Shown piece by piece: positions 38,153-51,600 of a stretch of 64,000 nucleotides of DNA. This DNA comes from Paragordius varius (lineage: Eukaryota; Nematomorpha), in contig OZ176052.1 of the NCBI GenBank assembly GCA_964247055.1, forward strand, positions 5,828,001 to 5,892,000. The letters are read 5' to 3'. Below the pieces are notes generated by a model. That model was not told the DNA's origin, searched no databases, and was given only the letters and a program-made list of their open reading frames with translations. Every line of letters starts with the position of its first letter. Position 1 is the stretch's first letter. Position numbers and translations under genes: made by a program.

Positions 38153-40134
38153 ATGTGCCAAGCATGGTTGATGGAAAAAATCGTATTAAATCTCTTTCCC
38201 CAACTAATACCAATGTAAAAAATCTCGTTGAAAAGGAAGATGGTTTTAGCTCTAAGGATGATTTTTCCTTTGTAGATAATATGGATCAAAGTTTCCATTC
38301 CAATCGTGATTTAATGCTTAGTCTCCGACAACATAAAATGAAAAACAATAAAACGAGTTATCAGACCCCCCTACCAGCTCCACCATATCTTTCGAACCCT
38401 TATCTCAATCAATACCTTTTGGCATCTCTTTACTATGGTCAACATCAGAATCTACAACCACATGTTGCAAATTTGCAAGCTCATAATGTTGTACCCATGA
38501 TAAAACATGGTAGGGACGATACTGATAGGTTAAGCACCACTTCTTCACAAGATAACACTGAGACACAGAACAAACGCCTAAAGTCGCATAATAATGCTTC
38601 TGCTTCCAATCACATTATGCTTGGAAAAGAAAGTTTTGAAACAAACGGAGGAACTAAACCTACGAATAATAAACGTATAACCGCTTGCCCTATGTGTGGA
38701 CTTTTGATAGATGGAATCGAACAGTTACTAGAACACTTTGATACAGATCATGAGGACGATCTTGAAGCGGCACCCAACATGATGTTTTACAAGACACAAT
38801 TGCATCAATTGTTGGGGAATGGTAATTTGCCACCTAAATTTTGCGACAACGACTCTTTCATTAAAGAACCTCTCCAAAACAATGGGGCGGTTAAACGATC
38901 TTCGCCTGAAACCAAAAATATTCATAATATTAAAAATACTAATGAAGACAAGAGTGGACAAAATACCAATCAAAAAAAGATGAAAAGCGATCCAATTAGT
39001 AGAAATCAAGTTGGAATGTGTAATAATGTTGCTAATCCTAAACCTTTATCCAGCGGTCAATATAAATGCTGGAAATGTCGTAAGTCTTTTATCTTTAAGG
39101 ACTCTTTACTTAAACACATCAAATCGCATCGTTTCGAGTTTCGGGGAAAATTTTCCCGTTTACGAAACAATCTGAGTTATAACATGAATTCTCATCCACC
39201 AAATATACATATGCAAAGTAAAAATGGTATTTCAACTAATAAGTTATTGCTTGACAATACAAATGTAAAAGATTGCGCCTTGGTAACATCTGACCAGAAT
39301 CCTGCTATGCCTAATGCTTTGGATACTAAAACCACCATACCAAAAATGGAAAAGAGTGTGATTGAAGCGGGAAACCCAGAACTGTCCTCTATATTGCAAG
39401 GGAGTCGCATAGCACACCCTCCCCAATCTCCAAAAGATGTCAAATCTACAAAAAATACTGTGTCCCAGCCCTCCACCAAACATGGTGCAGCGATAGGAGA
39501 AAAACAACTTTTTATTACACGTGCCATTCCACTTGATGATCACAAGATTGATTCCAAAATCATTACTAGGCCATGTTTAAATGAATGTGTGGAAGATTCA
39601 AATAGCACCCTGGCTAATTCCGCAGTCAGTAAGGATTATGTGATGCAGCCGTTTATACTCAGAACACCTACAACAGTTATAACGAATTCGGATTCGGAAA
39701 CTCATACCTCCTTATTAATACATGAAAACAATGAGAGTTGTGGCAAAGTATCCCCTAAAATGGATGCATTCAGCCAGTCTAGCTTAATTAATGGAGGATT
39801 GGGTTGTCAAACAAATTCTACTGTTAAGCTAAGCCCTAAGGCTACAAATGTTCCAAATTTTAATTCAAAGTCTGACGAACCAGATTATCATCAAGATCAA
39901 GATGTAATTAATGAACAAAATGGTAGGACAAATAATGTTGCAAAACACCCAGTCATATTACCAGCTCTAATCTATCTCCCGGTTGTGAAAGAGAGGAAAA
40001 ACGATAATTTTTCTCTTGATATGCCCACCACCCTTAAAAACAAAAACAATAATATTAACATTAGTAGCAATATTAACCAACCTATGCTAGTCACACTTGA
40101 ACCATACTCAGAAAATCAATCATCGAATATTTGA
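38153..40134 (+). CDS. C2H2 zinc-finger protein, coding exon 3 of 3
   Basis: The last coding exon, in phase with exon 2; the three exons together total 6774 bp, an exact multiple of three, ending in TGA at 40132-40134. It carries two further fingers of a different type: finger 5 from C1776 (C-x2-C-x12-H-x4-H, with an acidic tail, DTDHEDD) and finger 6 from C1903 (C-x2-C-x12-H-x3-H, KSFIFKDSLLKH, the most classical of the six) followed by a basic FRGKFSRLRN stretch. NKRLK at about 38570 is a possible second nuclear signal. The rest is Asn/Ser/Thr-rich and probably disordered. It could be a separate gene, but the matching phases and the shared composition argue for one transcript. Confidence 0.87.
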
Positions 40135-40452
40135 TATTTTTTTGTAAAGGTTTGGGTTACTGTCAAAGTTTTTTTCGTACTAGAATCCAGAAAATAGACA
40201 TGAGTGTTAGGACACATTTCGTAAAATTGGGAAATGATTTGATGATACCATTTAATTTTGTGGAATAATAATAATAATATACTAAACTTTTCAAAGTGAT
40301 TTAAATACTCATCATTTATATATATATCCTCACCTGCGCATATACTCCTTTTTTTGTATAACATAACTATCCTCGCTTCTCTCACAAACACAAAACTCAC
40401 ATTGTTTACCTTTTTTCCCATTTAAGAGGCATTTTTTTGGTCATGAATTAAC

Positions 40453-40458
40453 AATAAA
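40453..40458 (+). terminator. candidate poly(A) signal of the zinc-finger gene
   Basis: First AATAAA after the stop codon, about 320 bp downstream. Several others follow in this A/T-rich region (for example near 41144), so the true end is uncertain. Confidence 0.35.
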
Positions 40459-41849
40459 CATATTTGCGCGTATTTCGGGATACGCATAACTTGTCAACAT
40501 TTATTGAATATAGTTTATTTCAATTGTCAATTTATATATATGTAGCCATAATATTTTTATTGCAATACTACCAATTCCTTTTAAAACAAACTGTAAAAAA
40601 CCCAAAAATACTTTAATTATATATAATTATTTCATTCATTTAACCACATCCTTTATTCTTATCACTTCAATTATGTCAAAAAAAATTAATTGATTAATAT
40701 ACTCAAACATTTACTTAATTTTGCTCACAATACACCCAACCAACTCATTAAAAACCCAACATTATCTGTTAAAAACAAAAATTATAATTAATACCCTTAA
40801 CACCTACCTGAATTTTTATTTTTTTTCCACAAGCGTTTATTTTCGCTACCCTTCTTATTATAGCCCAACAAAAAACAAAAAATTACCATTATTTATTTTT
40901 TATTCAGTTTTCTTTTTAATGTGAATATTTAAGACTTTTAACTTACCCTAAATGGTTAATAGTATCTTCTTTGGTTAGTTATTAGTCGTATTAATTTTTA
41001 GCAGCACCCCGTCTCCCGGTTCAAAATTATTATTTTTTGATGATTACAATAGTTTAATTAACATGTATGTATATGTTGCATTATGCCATAACTTCAATTA
41101 ACACAAAAAAACAATATAATGTTTATCTTTTTTTTATAACTTTCTTCAATAAAATTTTACACGCTATTTATCATATATTATTATGGTGTAATTTGCCTGT
41201 TAAAGGAAAAGATGCTTATGTGAAAAGATATGTTTAATTTACAGGTTAGCAGAACTCATGTAAAAGTTGGCTATATCCATATTTAACATTTTTTTTGTGG
41301 ATATTTATATATAATTTGGATTATTTATTTTAAAATTTCATTACATTATTGTCTCCTACATATATATATATATATATACTTTTAATATTTTAGTATGATC
41401 ATCTTTACACTATACATTTACATATCAATTTATAATTACATATATATTGTACACAATTAAAATATTGAAGCAAATAAATTAATTTCAATGTTTTTTTCTA
41501 TAAGTGTAGTGAGCTGAGCTAAGAAAACACCGTTACAAAATTTTTTTGCCCTTTAGTTCCAGTAACTTTACACTTACATCTATTAGGTTAATGCAATATT
41601 CTTTGCGTAGGTATAGATATAATTTAAAATAATTAAAAAAGATTTATTCATGTTATGGAAGGAAACAGAATTAGGCTATCTCACCATGATATGTTAAGGA
41701 CCCAATAGAATTTTTTGTTTTTGATTATGAAACAATCTGCAAATTTAGAATGACACACCTAATGATACTATTTTGTAACATTTTTCCCAATTTACTTAGT
41801 TGCTAAAGAAGTTTAACAATTAGGGTCATTAACAACGGTCGTCGAAATA

Positions 41850-41890
<41 letters not shown>

Positions 41891-44800
41891 TTATGTGATA
41901 CCTAAATATGGATATAGTTATAAAAAAGTGTTTTTATCAAATTTGTTTTAAAATATTTAGAATGTAAGACAAAAAATAAATTTAGGTTATATTTGAACAA
42001 TTTATGTAACTTCAACTTTTCGCAACTCTATATTACTTCAAATGTTTTTGTGTTCAAATTTACCAAACCATATGACAATAAATGGCAAAAAAATTCTGAT
42101 ATTTCATTATTTTTTTCATAAGTTTTAAAGTTGTAATTTATTAAAAACATAATAAGTTATAAAGTAAAAATTGACACTAAACTGATTTATTTTTGAGGTA
42201 GATGTTAAAATATTTCAATATATAAATATGAATAAAGTAGTTTAGTTAGGCACACTTACAAATCAAAATTTGTGATAATTTAAAAAATTAATATTATAAT
42301 ATAAATACTGGTATAACACCAACCTAAAATATCGCTTTAAAGTGTGAATATTTATGAAAAAAAAATTATTAAATTACCTATTGCAATTAATTTACACTTG
42401 ATGGCTAAAATATTATGTATTAATAATATTCTTATTATTATTACTATAAATAAGTAAGGAAAAATAATAAAATTATTTTATTATCAATTTATTTAGAGAG
42501 TACTTAGTTATTTAATTTTTTTTGTTAGATATTACAAAAACTAATATTTTATGCCATTTTTTCGTAATTTTCACCTAGTTTTTAGATCATTTTTTATTTG
42601 TCGCAGAGTGTAGAATATTAAAATCTTTTTGATATACAGGTGTGAATTTATTATTGTTATTATTATACACAAAATGGAAAATTAGTGCAATGATTCAATA
42701 ATAAATTAATATTAAATAAATTAATTTATTATATCTTCCATATTCCAATTATTATAACAGTATATTTATTGGATTTTTTCAAATTAATTGTACAGCACGC
42801 CAAAGATTAGGAAACATCATGATTCAATTTAGCTTTTTTATGGCCGTTGGCTATTTATTAAATTTTTTGATGGTCTTATTATCAGTATAAATATCTTCAA
42901 ATATGTCAAACATTTATGAATTTTTTATCCTATAAGGCGCACGGCCCTTCAAGCAAAATAAATATTTTTTGTGGGCCTTTAAATTTTTGGTTAACTTTGG
43001 CTTAAGTGAACTCGAATACATGACTTATGCCTCAAATCCAGGGAAGATATTGCGCCTTAATTTTTGAAAGAATTACAGAACCTTATGCTTTAAATAACCT
43101 AGGAGTAAAAGTGGTTTTGTAAATGTCGTGTGTGCCGAATGCATTTATTTTTATTTTATGGATCTTAAACCCCATATTTTTTCAGAATCTAAAGGCCGGT
43201 CATTTATACTCTCTAAAAATTGATTCTCTCAATATAGCACCCTATGTTTATATAAATGCTGTAATACATAAAACGTAGTGTTGTATTAAAGGAGATCTGC
43301 TATATCCAATTTGAGTACAAATTACTGTTAAACAGTCGATGAATGCATGTATGCTGTATACATGTGTATCTATATTAATTATATCGTTGATATAATTTAA
43401 TTTTTCTAAAAGAAATCAAATTACCCAGCTTAAATCTTAATTAAAGCCGTGTTAACTTTGTCAGTTACGGTAATGCCTTATAGGTATTGTCACTGAAAAC
43501 TATAACCTTCAATTTGTTTTAGTATTTGAAAAATTAATAAAACATCGCTATATATGAAATGGTTGAAAAAATATAGAATCACCATATAAACCAGAAACTT
43601 TTATACCCATTTTGGTAAACGAAAAACATTTATAATAATTCCATTTCTTATATTTGTAATTAAGGCGTTTAGACTTGTATCTTGCTACATATTATAACTC
43701 AGTGAATGTATGAAACAATGAAACATAGGATGGGAAGGTTTTAAATTTTAGATGTGCTTGAATTAAACAGTCAAAAATATATTACAAATATATTAATATT
43801 GTCATATTAATAAACCATTTTTTGTGTTTATAACTGTATAAATAATTTATTAACGTGAGTGTCAATAAATTATTAGTTTTAATTTGTATATTGTTTTCAA
43901 ATATTGATTTTTTAAATCTATCAAGGAACCTTTGTATAAAAAATATTGAGAGTTTACAATCTTAATTAATAACCTCATTCCAAAAAATAAAACTTTGATA
44001 ACCTTTATAAACTTCAAAAATTGAATTCTAATATAAAATAACAGATGCCAAGACTTTACCGTCAAATAAACTTGAACGTTTTTTTAAAATTATTTAATTA
44101 AAATTCAAGTGATATAGTAATTAAACATCTATTAAAAAAATGATAAAATTATACAATTTTGTCGCTTTCCATTTAATAATAATATTTGTTTTATATATTA
44201 AATTTTGGACAAAGTAGAATCAGATTTTCTATAATTAAAAATTTATAAGGTTTAACAATGTTAGTTAAATATTATTGTACATTTTAATGATGAAACAAAT
44301 TATACATATTTTACAGTATTGCCAACCATACATATTTTTTACCCATTGTTTGTTTTTTAAAAAAAAACATTTCATAATTTTCATTAATTTTTTATTTTGT
44401 AAAGTATTTATTTATGTTAGTTTTGTCATGTTTATTTTACAATAACGTTTTTCATAAATGGTACTAACATCATAACTCATAAATTTGGCCACATTTGACA
44501 GAATAAAAGAGAGATAACAACAATTAATTAATTAATTTGATAGAAAATTTTAATTTTGCTGTCAACCTCAATAATCTTACGCTGATTTTGACACTTTGCA
44601 GTTTAAACTGCTACTTTAACTGTTTAGCAATGATCAGAAAATTATAATTCTAACCAATAAAATATTTAATATTATCTAAAGCGTAGCAAGTTAAAATAAA
44701 TAATAGTAGATATGGCAAAAAGAGAATCACGTTTAAGATTACTAGTAAGACTTCTCCATTTCGTTTTAAAGTAATTAATTTCTCCTTATCAAAATATCGT

Positions 44801-45130
44801 AAAAAATAATTATTATTTTGGGAAATTTTTGTATAAATATGCATTCTATGGCCTTATGAACATATATTTAATAGAGTTTAAAAAAATTTATTTATAACTC
44901 GATGTGGAGAAATATATGGAAAACTTGGCTAAACAGCTGATTATCAATATGTATTTTGACATAAATTATGAAAAAAATCCCTTCAAAATTTACATATTCA
45001 ATTAAATTTTGTTAGAATATAGATATACGAATTTATTTATATAATTTTTATTGATAACAACTTAGGACCTATAAAAACACTTAATTAGATACTACAAAAA
45101 TTACCTTTATTTATTTAATTTAATGCTTCT
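40459..45130. other. long AT-rich intergenic stretch
   Basis: No exon or bounded transposon is supported across about 4.7 kb downstream of the zinc-finger gene. Open frames at 40721-40924, 43862-44065 and 44650-44844 have chance-like composition. The first several hundred bases may be 3' untranslated sequence. Confidence 0.5.
41853..41888. repeat. (AT)n microsatellite
   Basis: About 36 bases of alternating A and T. Confidence 0.92.
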
Positions 45131-45421
45131 AAAATTTGAGCCATCGTTTGGTACTTTTGGCGGGACACTCCCGCTTTTTCACACTTTGTCCCGCTTCCTG
45201 CTACGTTTTTAAATGTCCCGCTTTTTCACGATTATATAAAAAAATTTTTTTTTAATACAAATAAATTTTTTTTGTCCGTTTAAATTTTTTATCTTTAAAT
45301 ATCTTTAAAATCTATTCAATTTTAAATTAAAATTTTTTATTTTAAATTAAAAATATTTATTTTTTTCGAATTTATTCATGTGATTATACACTATACTTCC
45401 TACTACTACTGTCATTATTAT

Positions 45422-45735
45422 CAAAAAGCCAAGTTAATACCACAAATCTCTAGATTAAAAGACAAATTGATACCACAAATCGGTACCTTACACGTTTAAT
45501 TAACAAAATTAAGGTAATATAATATTTATTATACTAATATTTTAGTTTTATTACTTGCCAACATTATTAAAAAGCCAAATTAATACCACAAATCGGTAGC
45601 TTTAAAGCCAAATTAATACCACAAATCGGTAGCTTTAAAGACAAATTGATACCACAAATCGGTACCTTACACGTTTATCACAGAAAATTAAGGTAATATA
45701 ATATTTATTAATATTTATTATACTAATAGTAGTTT
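45422..45735. repeat. subterminal tandem repeats of the hAT element
   Basis: Two units of about 145-165 bp (from 45422 and from 45566) each contain several copies of AAATTAATACCACAAATCGG and close with GGTACCTTACACGTTTA and AAATTAAGGTAATATAATA. At least five CCACAAATC boxes occur. Repeats in this position are usual transposase-binding sites in hAT elements. Confidence 0.8.
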
Positions 45736-45741
45736 ATAAAT

Positions 45742-47592
45742 ATGAGCACAAAAAGAGGTTGTAAATTCAACGATGAATTAATGAAGGATTTTCCTTTTAT
45801 TAAAAAAACGAAGAATGAATCATTTGTTAAATGTCTTATATGCGAGGGGGAATTCACCCTAGCACATGGCGGCTGATATTACAAAGTATGGAAACACAGA
45901 AACATAAAAAATGTTTAGATATGGCGGCATCATCTTACAAAATGAGCGATTTTTTTGAAAAACCGCTTTTGGAGAGGAAGAAAAGAATTTGGCACTAGCT
46001 GAGGGCGTGTTATCTTTTCACGCCGTTAATCACAATCATTCCTTTAGATCTATGGACTGTACCTCACAGGTTATTCGCACGTTATTCCATAAAAAATTTA
46101 CATGTGCCCGTACAAAGGCTGAAGCCATTGTGTGCAATGTCCTTTCGCCACATGCATTTTCTGAAATACAAAAAGATTTGCTGAAAATTAATTCCATATC
46201 GCTATACTCTGATGCATCAAATCACCATGAAACAAAATTTTTTCCCACTTTGATGAGATATTTTGATTCAGAAACCGGAGTAAAAATTAAAATTTTAGAT
46301 TTAATTTCCCTACCCGGTGAAAATTCCGAAATAATATTTACTTCAATAATGCAAAAAAATAATTTAAAATACAAAATTATCGTATATTGCGCTGACAACA
46401 CCAATATGAACTTTGGTGGAAAAGCAAGGAGAGGAACAAAAAAATATTTTTCATAAATTAACAGATAATCTTAATCAAAACATTATTGGCGTTGGGTGTG
46501 CAGCGCATATAATACACAACGCTATTCAAACAGCTGCTGATTTGTTACCCCTAGATGTGGAAAATGTAGTTGTTAAAATATATTCCTATTTTTATATATA
46601 CACGGTAGTGTTGAAATGCTTAAAGAATTCTGTGAAAATGCAGAAGTTCAATATCAAAAAATGCTTGGATATTAAACTCGTTGGTTAGCTTTTATGCCAG
46701 CTATCGAAAGAATTTTAAAAATGTATGATCCTTTAAAATCTTTTTTATTATCACAGGACAAATGTCCTACAACTTTAAAAAAATTTTTTGAAAGTGATTG
46801 TTCAAAAATATGGTTATTCTTACATATTCAAGCTTCTCTCTTTCAAAATGTTATTAAATTTATAGAAGGTGACAAAATTTCGGCAATCGAAGTAGCCAAT
46901 GAAGTTAGTAATCTAAAATTCCAATGTCAAGAACGGTTAGAAAATAATTTTATACCATTAACCATCCGCAATATAATAAAAAATTTAGAAAAACAAGGCT
47001 TAATAAATCGCCAAGATATCCTGTACCATATAAAAATGTTTTATACAAACTGTAAAGATTATTTGGAAGACTGGGCGACGCAATTCAATGAAATTAATCA
47101 TTTTCATTGGATAACATTAAAATCAGAATTTAATTGGTGCGATGTTCAAAAATCATTTGATTATATCTGCTCCCAAAAATTATCAAAAAGTAATCTTTCA
47201 GAAAATGATCCTTTTTCTGAAGTATCATTAGTTAAAAGATATATTAATAATGAAAAACTTAAATTATGGACAAAAGAAAATATACAGTAGAAAAGAAATG
47301 GTTGGAAATATTTCATCATTTTGAAGCCAACTATATCACATACAATAATATTTTAAAAATTGTGGAATTCGCACTATCTTTACCTGGAACCAACGCTGCT
47401 ACTGAGCGCGTTTTTTCCACAGTAAATCAGGTGTGGATATCGGAAAAATCAAATTTAAATGTTGAAACTTTAAAGGCCGTTTTATCTGTCAAATATAATT
47501 TGAATTCTTGTGAAGACTTCTACAATATTTTAAAAAATGATGACAATCTGCTAAAACGCATTCACTCAAAAAAAAAATATACCAAAGAATAA
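45742..47592 (+). pseudogene. hAT transposase gene, broken
   Basis: ATG at 45742 opens a BED-type zinc finger (KCLICEGEF, with the matching H-x-x-C, HKKC, in another frame), broken after about 45 codons and again near 45915. The long middle piece (about 45961-46456) has the catalytic-fold landmarks YSDASN and ADNTNMNFGG. The next has GCAAHIIHNA, then WLAFMPAIERIL at 46682 onward, and the C-terminal dimerisation part has SLPGTNAATERVFS (about 47376-47420), the family hallmark. At least five frame breaks or stops separate these parts, so it cannot make active enzyme. The landmarks resemble the ZBED5/KIAA1586-like branch of hAT, though I could not test this. Confidence 0.88.
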
Positions 47593-47654
47593 AATATTTT
47601 CTTTAAAGTTTTTGTGTTAAAAAATAAACAAAATTACTTAAAATATTGTATAAG

Positions 47655-48455
47655 TCTTCATAATTTGTCAAATTATATTTGAACACATATAATGGCTTTT
47701 ATTCAACATTTAAATTTAATTCCGTGTCCTTACTTAATTTACTGTGGAAAAACGCGTTCAATAGCAGTGGTTCAGGTGAAGATAATGCAAATTCTACAAT
47801 TAAAATATTATTGTATGGAACGTAATTTGTTTAAAAATGATTATTTTAACCATTTCTATCCTACGTATTTTTTTCTGTTGTCCATAATATTAGTTTTCAT
47901 TCAATATATTTATTTAATAATGAGACTTCATCAAAAAGTGTCATTGTGCACCGTCTTGTCTTCAAAATAATCGTTTCTGTTTGCATAAAACATTTTTATA
48001 TTCTGGCTCTTCATTGAGCCTTGTTTTTCTGGATGCTTTATAATATTGCGATTAGGTAATGGTATAAAATTATTTTCTAACCTTTTTTGACTTGGAGTTT
48101 TGACCTTTGTCCTGTGATAAAAAATAGGATTCTAGGAGATCACATTTTTATTTATATATATCAATCGCTGGTAAAAGAGCTAACCAACAGTTCTACAATA
48201 TTCAAGCATTTTGACATATATATTTTCCACATCCAGGGGTAACAAATCAGTAGCTGTTTGAACGCTGTGTATCTGCCAATAATGTTTTGATTTTGATTAT
48301 TCGCTAAATTGTTAAAAATATTTTTGTGCCGCTTCTTGCATCACCCAGCGCACTTTGTGACGATTTCGTCTTTATTATTTTTTTCTAGAATATTAAAATC
48401 ACTTCACCCTTTGTTCGTGCATATGGAAATTTATTGAATAAGGTACAAACAACCT
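47655..48455 (-). pseudogene. second hAT transposase copy, inverted, internally deleted
   Basis: The reverse complement matches the plus-strand gene just upstream. ACCTCACAGGTT near 48455 matches 46061 onward, ATCAAAACATTATTGGC near 48290 matches 46473, TTGTTACCCCT near 48240 matches 46540, AAACAAGGCT near 48025 matches 46990, and TTGAACGCGTTTTT near 47765 matches 47403. The portion equal to about 46140-46380 and several others are missing, and many substitutions are present. A plus-strand open frame at 47692-47970 is only the antisense of this copy. The 5' part of the gene is absent, so this is a fragment, more diverged than would be expected for a recent duplication. Confidence 0.85.
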
Positions 48456-48615
48456 GTGAGGTACAAATTTTTTTATATTTATAATGTATTTGTGTTAAAA
48501 ATAAATAAATATTGTAATAAATTTTTTGTATAAAAATTTTTGGTTGTGCCCCCCAATGACCCACCCCCTTCTCAGATTTGTCCCGCTTTTTCCTTCAAAA
48601 AATCTGGTCACCTTA

Positions 48616-51600
48616 GGTATAATCCACATTAAACGATATTTGCTTTGCAAGTGGAATCAGATTATAGCTTTTGTATTTTACAGGATAATTTTAACACTGA
48701 AAATCACCCGAAAGCATTTTTAATTAACATTTTTGGGGCTATATTTTTAGTTTTTTAATTTTATGAACATCGTAGTTTAACTTAATGCATTAATTGACCA
48801 AATTATCCTTGATGTAAATCTGTTATTTTCATATCACCATTATATGGGAATTTTTTATTTGGTTTATTGCCTATGATTACCTCTACACAAAAATACTTTT
48901 TAAAATATCAAGGTTAGCCATAGGAATATAACCATTTTTATAAATTCGATTGCATTCACATAAAAATTTTAGGATCATTGATATGCTATTTTCAATAAAG
49001 TTTACTTTTTTGCTAAATACTGAGTAAAAATCACGCGAATCATAGAGTTAGAAAATGTGTGTAATTTAATTATTATGGTTTATATTTTTTGATTTTTGTT
49101 TCATTTAGAAAACTATCCATATAAGCTAAAAATGATGCATTTTGTCACTTTCTACAATTACATACATGCATGATATTCATTCCGTGTCTGTTTTATGTTT
49201 TGACGAGAAAAAAAACAAATTAATTATGTTAATAAATTCATACTTTTTTATTATATTATTCCAAAAATTTATCATTTATTTCATATCATTATTAGATTAT
49301 ATCTATATATATATAATATTTTATTCTTGGTTTAATTTTCACCATTTTATATCTAACTATTCTATATATGTATTTATTTTAATGATGATACAAATTTAGT
49401 GGACAGTATAAAAGTGTAAGTAAATAATGAAATTAGGATGGATTTTTCAGCATATTTTTTCCATTCAATTTTTATATGCTTAGAGAAAAGGAGGGATTAA
49501 AACACCTAATTTTTAAGAGATTCGATTTGCGCGCGAAAATATTCTGAGCTGGCGTGGCATAAAATGATTATAAAAAAATTCATTAATAATAAAAAATGAG
49601 CAGTATAAAAATGAAAAAAATATATTAATCATGCAAAATGGTAATTGACAAAAAAATCTGTGAAAAAAAAGTCATGTCCACATTTAAATCCCCCATTGCA
49701 AAAAATAATTAATTTATTCTGTTTTTTTATATCGATTCCTGAAGAAAGAATATAAAATAGTGAAGAGCTATGAATATAATCATCATATTGTTTTTTTCAA
49801 CAAAATCGGTGTAAATAAATATTAATAATTAAATAATATTATTAACTTCAAGGGACAGAAAAACTCTTTTGAAACTTTCGGCATTTTAAAAATTGAATAA
49901 ATTATTTAAATTTAATGAATGGTTAAATCAAAGTTTTTAGCTGGAACAGTTCCTCAATATAGAGCGAGTGGGTTATTATTTATTTTTTTAAAAAATGCCT
50001 ACTTAAAAAATCCAAATTTTCAAATAAAAATTTGTCTGTGAAATATTGAAATTGGCCTCATAGAATTTTGTTAATATTAAATATATTATAATTTACATTC
50101 CGGTTCTATATGTTAGGTAAAGTGTCGTTTTAAAGAAAAATTAATGGCATTAAAACAAAACATATAGGGTGAAACACTAATATTATTATGAAAAAACCAC
50201 CATTTGCTAATACTTGATTGATTCATTTAAAATATAACCAATCGTTTTAAGCTGTGAAAAAAGGAATATTTATTACTTTATATTATAATAGATAAAGAAT
50301 TGAAATATAGGGGGATCCCTTAAAATTTTTTATTCTCGTTATCAAACACCTGATAAAAACAGTTGATAAAACAAATAAACATTTAGGTTGAAAAATTAAC
50401 TTTTTGACCATGTAATCTTATCAATAAATGTAAAGCCGTTTTCCTCCAAATTGAGTGCATTTTTAAAGCTAAAACTTTTTTAAAACCCAATTAGGTCAAG
50501 ATGTGGAAACCAGTTCCTGATTTTTGATAAAGTGAGAGATATTTTTTAAAATCCATATAATTTATAAAGTACGATTTACAATAAATTAATCACTAAACTA
50601 TATACATATATACATGAATGGTATAAAAATATGAATTATTTATAACGCATAACGCACAATATGACAACATTTCAAATACTGAATGATAATATATATATAA
50701 TTCTAAAATTAAATTTCCAAAAACTATATATATATACTTGCAAATCTTAATTTTGCATCTTGGTCTAAATTTAAGAGATGCCTTAAAGATTTTCCGTGAA
50801 TCTTTATTTATTAATGCTAGTCACAGTATTTCTGGTGGTAAGCTTTTTTTACATCTTTAGTTAAGTTTTTTTATCCATATAATAGGTGTTTGCCCTAAAT
50901 CCTTTATCAAAAATTGATACAAATAATTTTATTGTGAGGAGAAGAGTTATAACTGGCTTCATACTCCCCGTGCCGTGTCGTCTCCATAAAAATAATTTTT
51001 TATGGTATATTGGTTTTTAAAAAAGTTTCCTAGAGCAACTATAATAAAACCATGGTTTTGATTCATTCAATATTCTTTTAGAAATATTATCTATTGCGAT
51101 TTTTTTCTATCATTATATTACTATTATTTAATGATTAATAGTTATATAAATTATTCAAGACACCAAAATATTTTGATGTCTTATCCAGCTAATATTTTAT
51201 CAATTTTTTACATTTTTCCTGGTTTTGGACAATATGTTAGAAGTAAAAATAATCAAAAAAATACAATAACTGCATTTTAATTTTAGTTAGTTACAAACAT
51301 AGTAGTGAAATCAATTTATATATCAATATCAAACTTTTTTAAGGATCACTTATTTATTAATATAAATATTATTTATTAATATATATATATAAGTGATTTA
51401 CTTAGAATGACAAACTTACTCTCTCTCTATATATATTTTATAAATCGTTTAATATATCAAATATTTTTAAAAATTTCTCAATTTTTGAATAAATTATTTT
51501 ATTTTTGTAATGAAACTAAACTAATAGAAACAATGTAAAAATGGCTTTAAGAGCTTCCGCTACTTTAGTTTAAAAAGCAAAAATAGATATTTAAATTAGA

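Larger units (their letters stand above)
45136..48615 (+). mobile_element. hAT transposon, decayed, with an inverted second copy inside
   Basis: About 3.5 kb. The right end GCGGGACAAATC...TGGTCACCTTA (48575-48615, in complement GGTGACCAGATT, then AAAAAGCGGGACA) pairs with a decayed left end at about 45136-45168 (GAGCCATCGTTT, then TTGGCGGGACA). TCCCGCTTTTTC words repeat at 45169, 45215 and 48581. Between the ends lie subterminal repeats (45422-45735), a broken transposase (45742-47592), a reversed partial second copy of the same gene (47655-48455) and a right-hand tail at 48480-48580 that resembles the sequence just after the first gene. No target duplication could be identified, so the outer limits are approximate. 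Confidence 0.75.

Noticed and set aside
39192-39543. Minus-strand open frames opposite the zinc-finger exon 3
   Set aside because: Shadows of the plus-strand coding sequence; their composition is explained by the sense frame.
47692-47970. 92-codon open frame on the plus strand
   Set aside because: It is the antisense of the inverted hAT transposase fragment.
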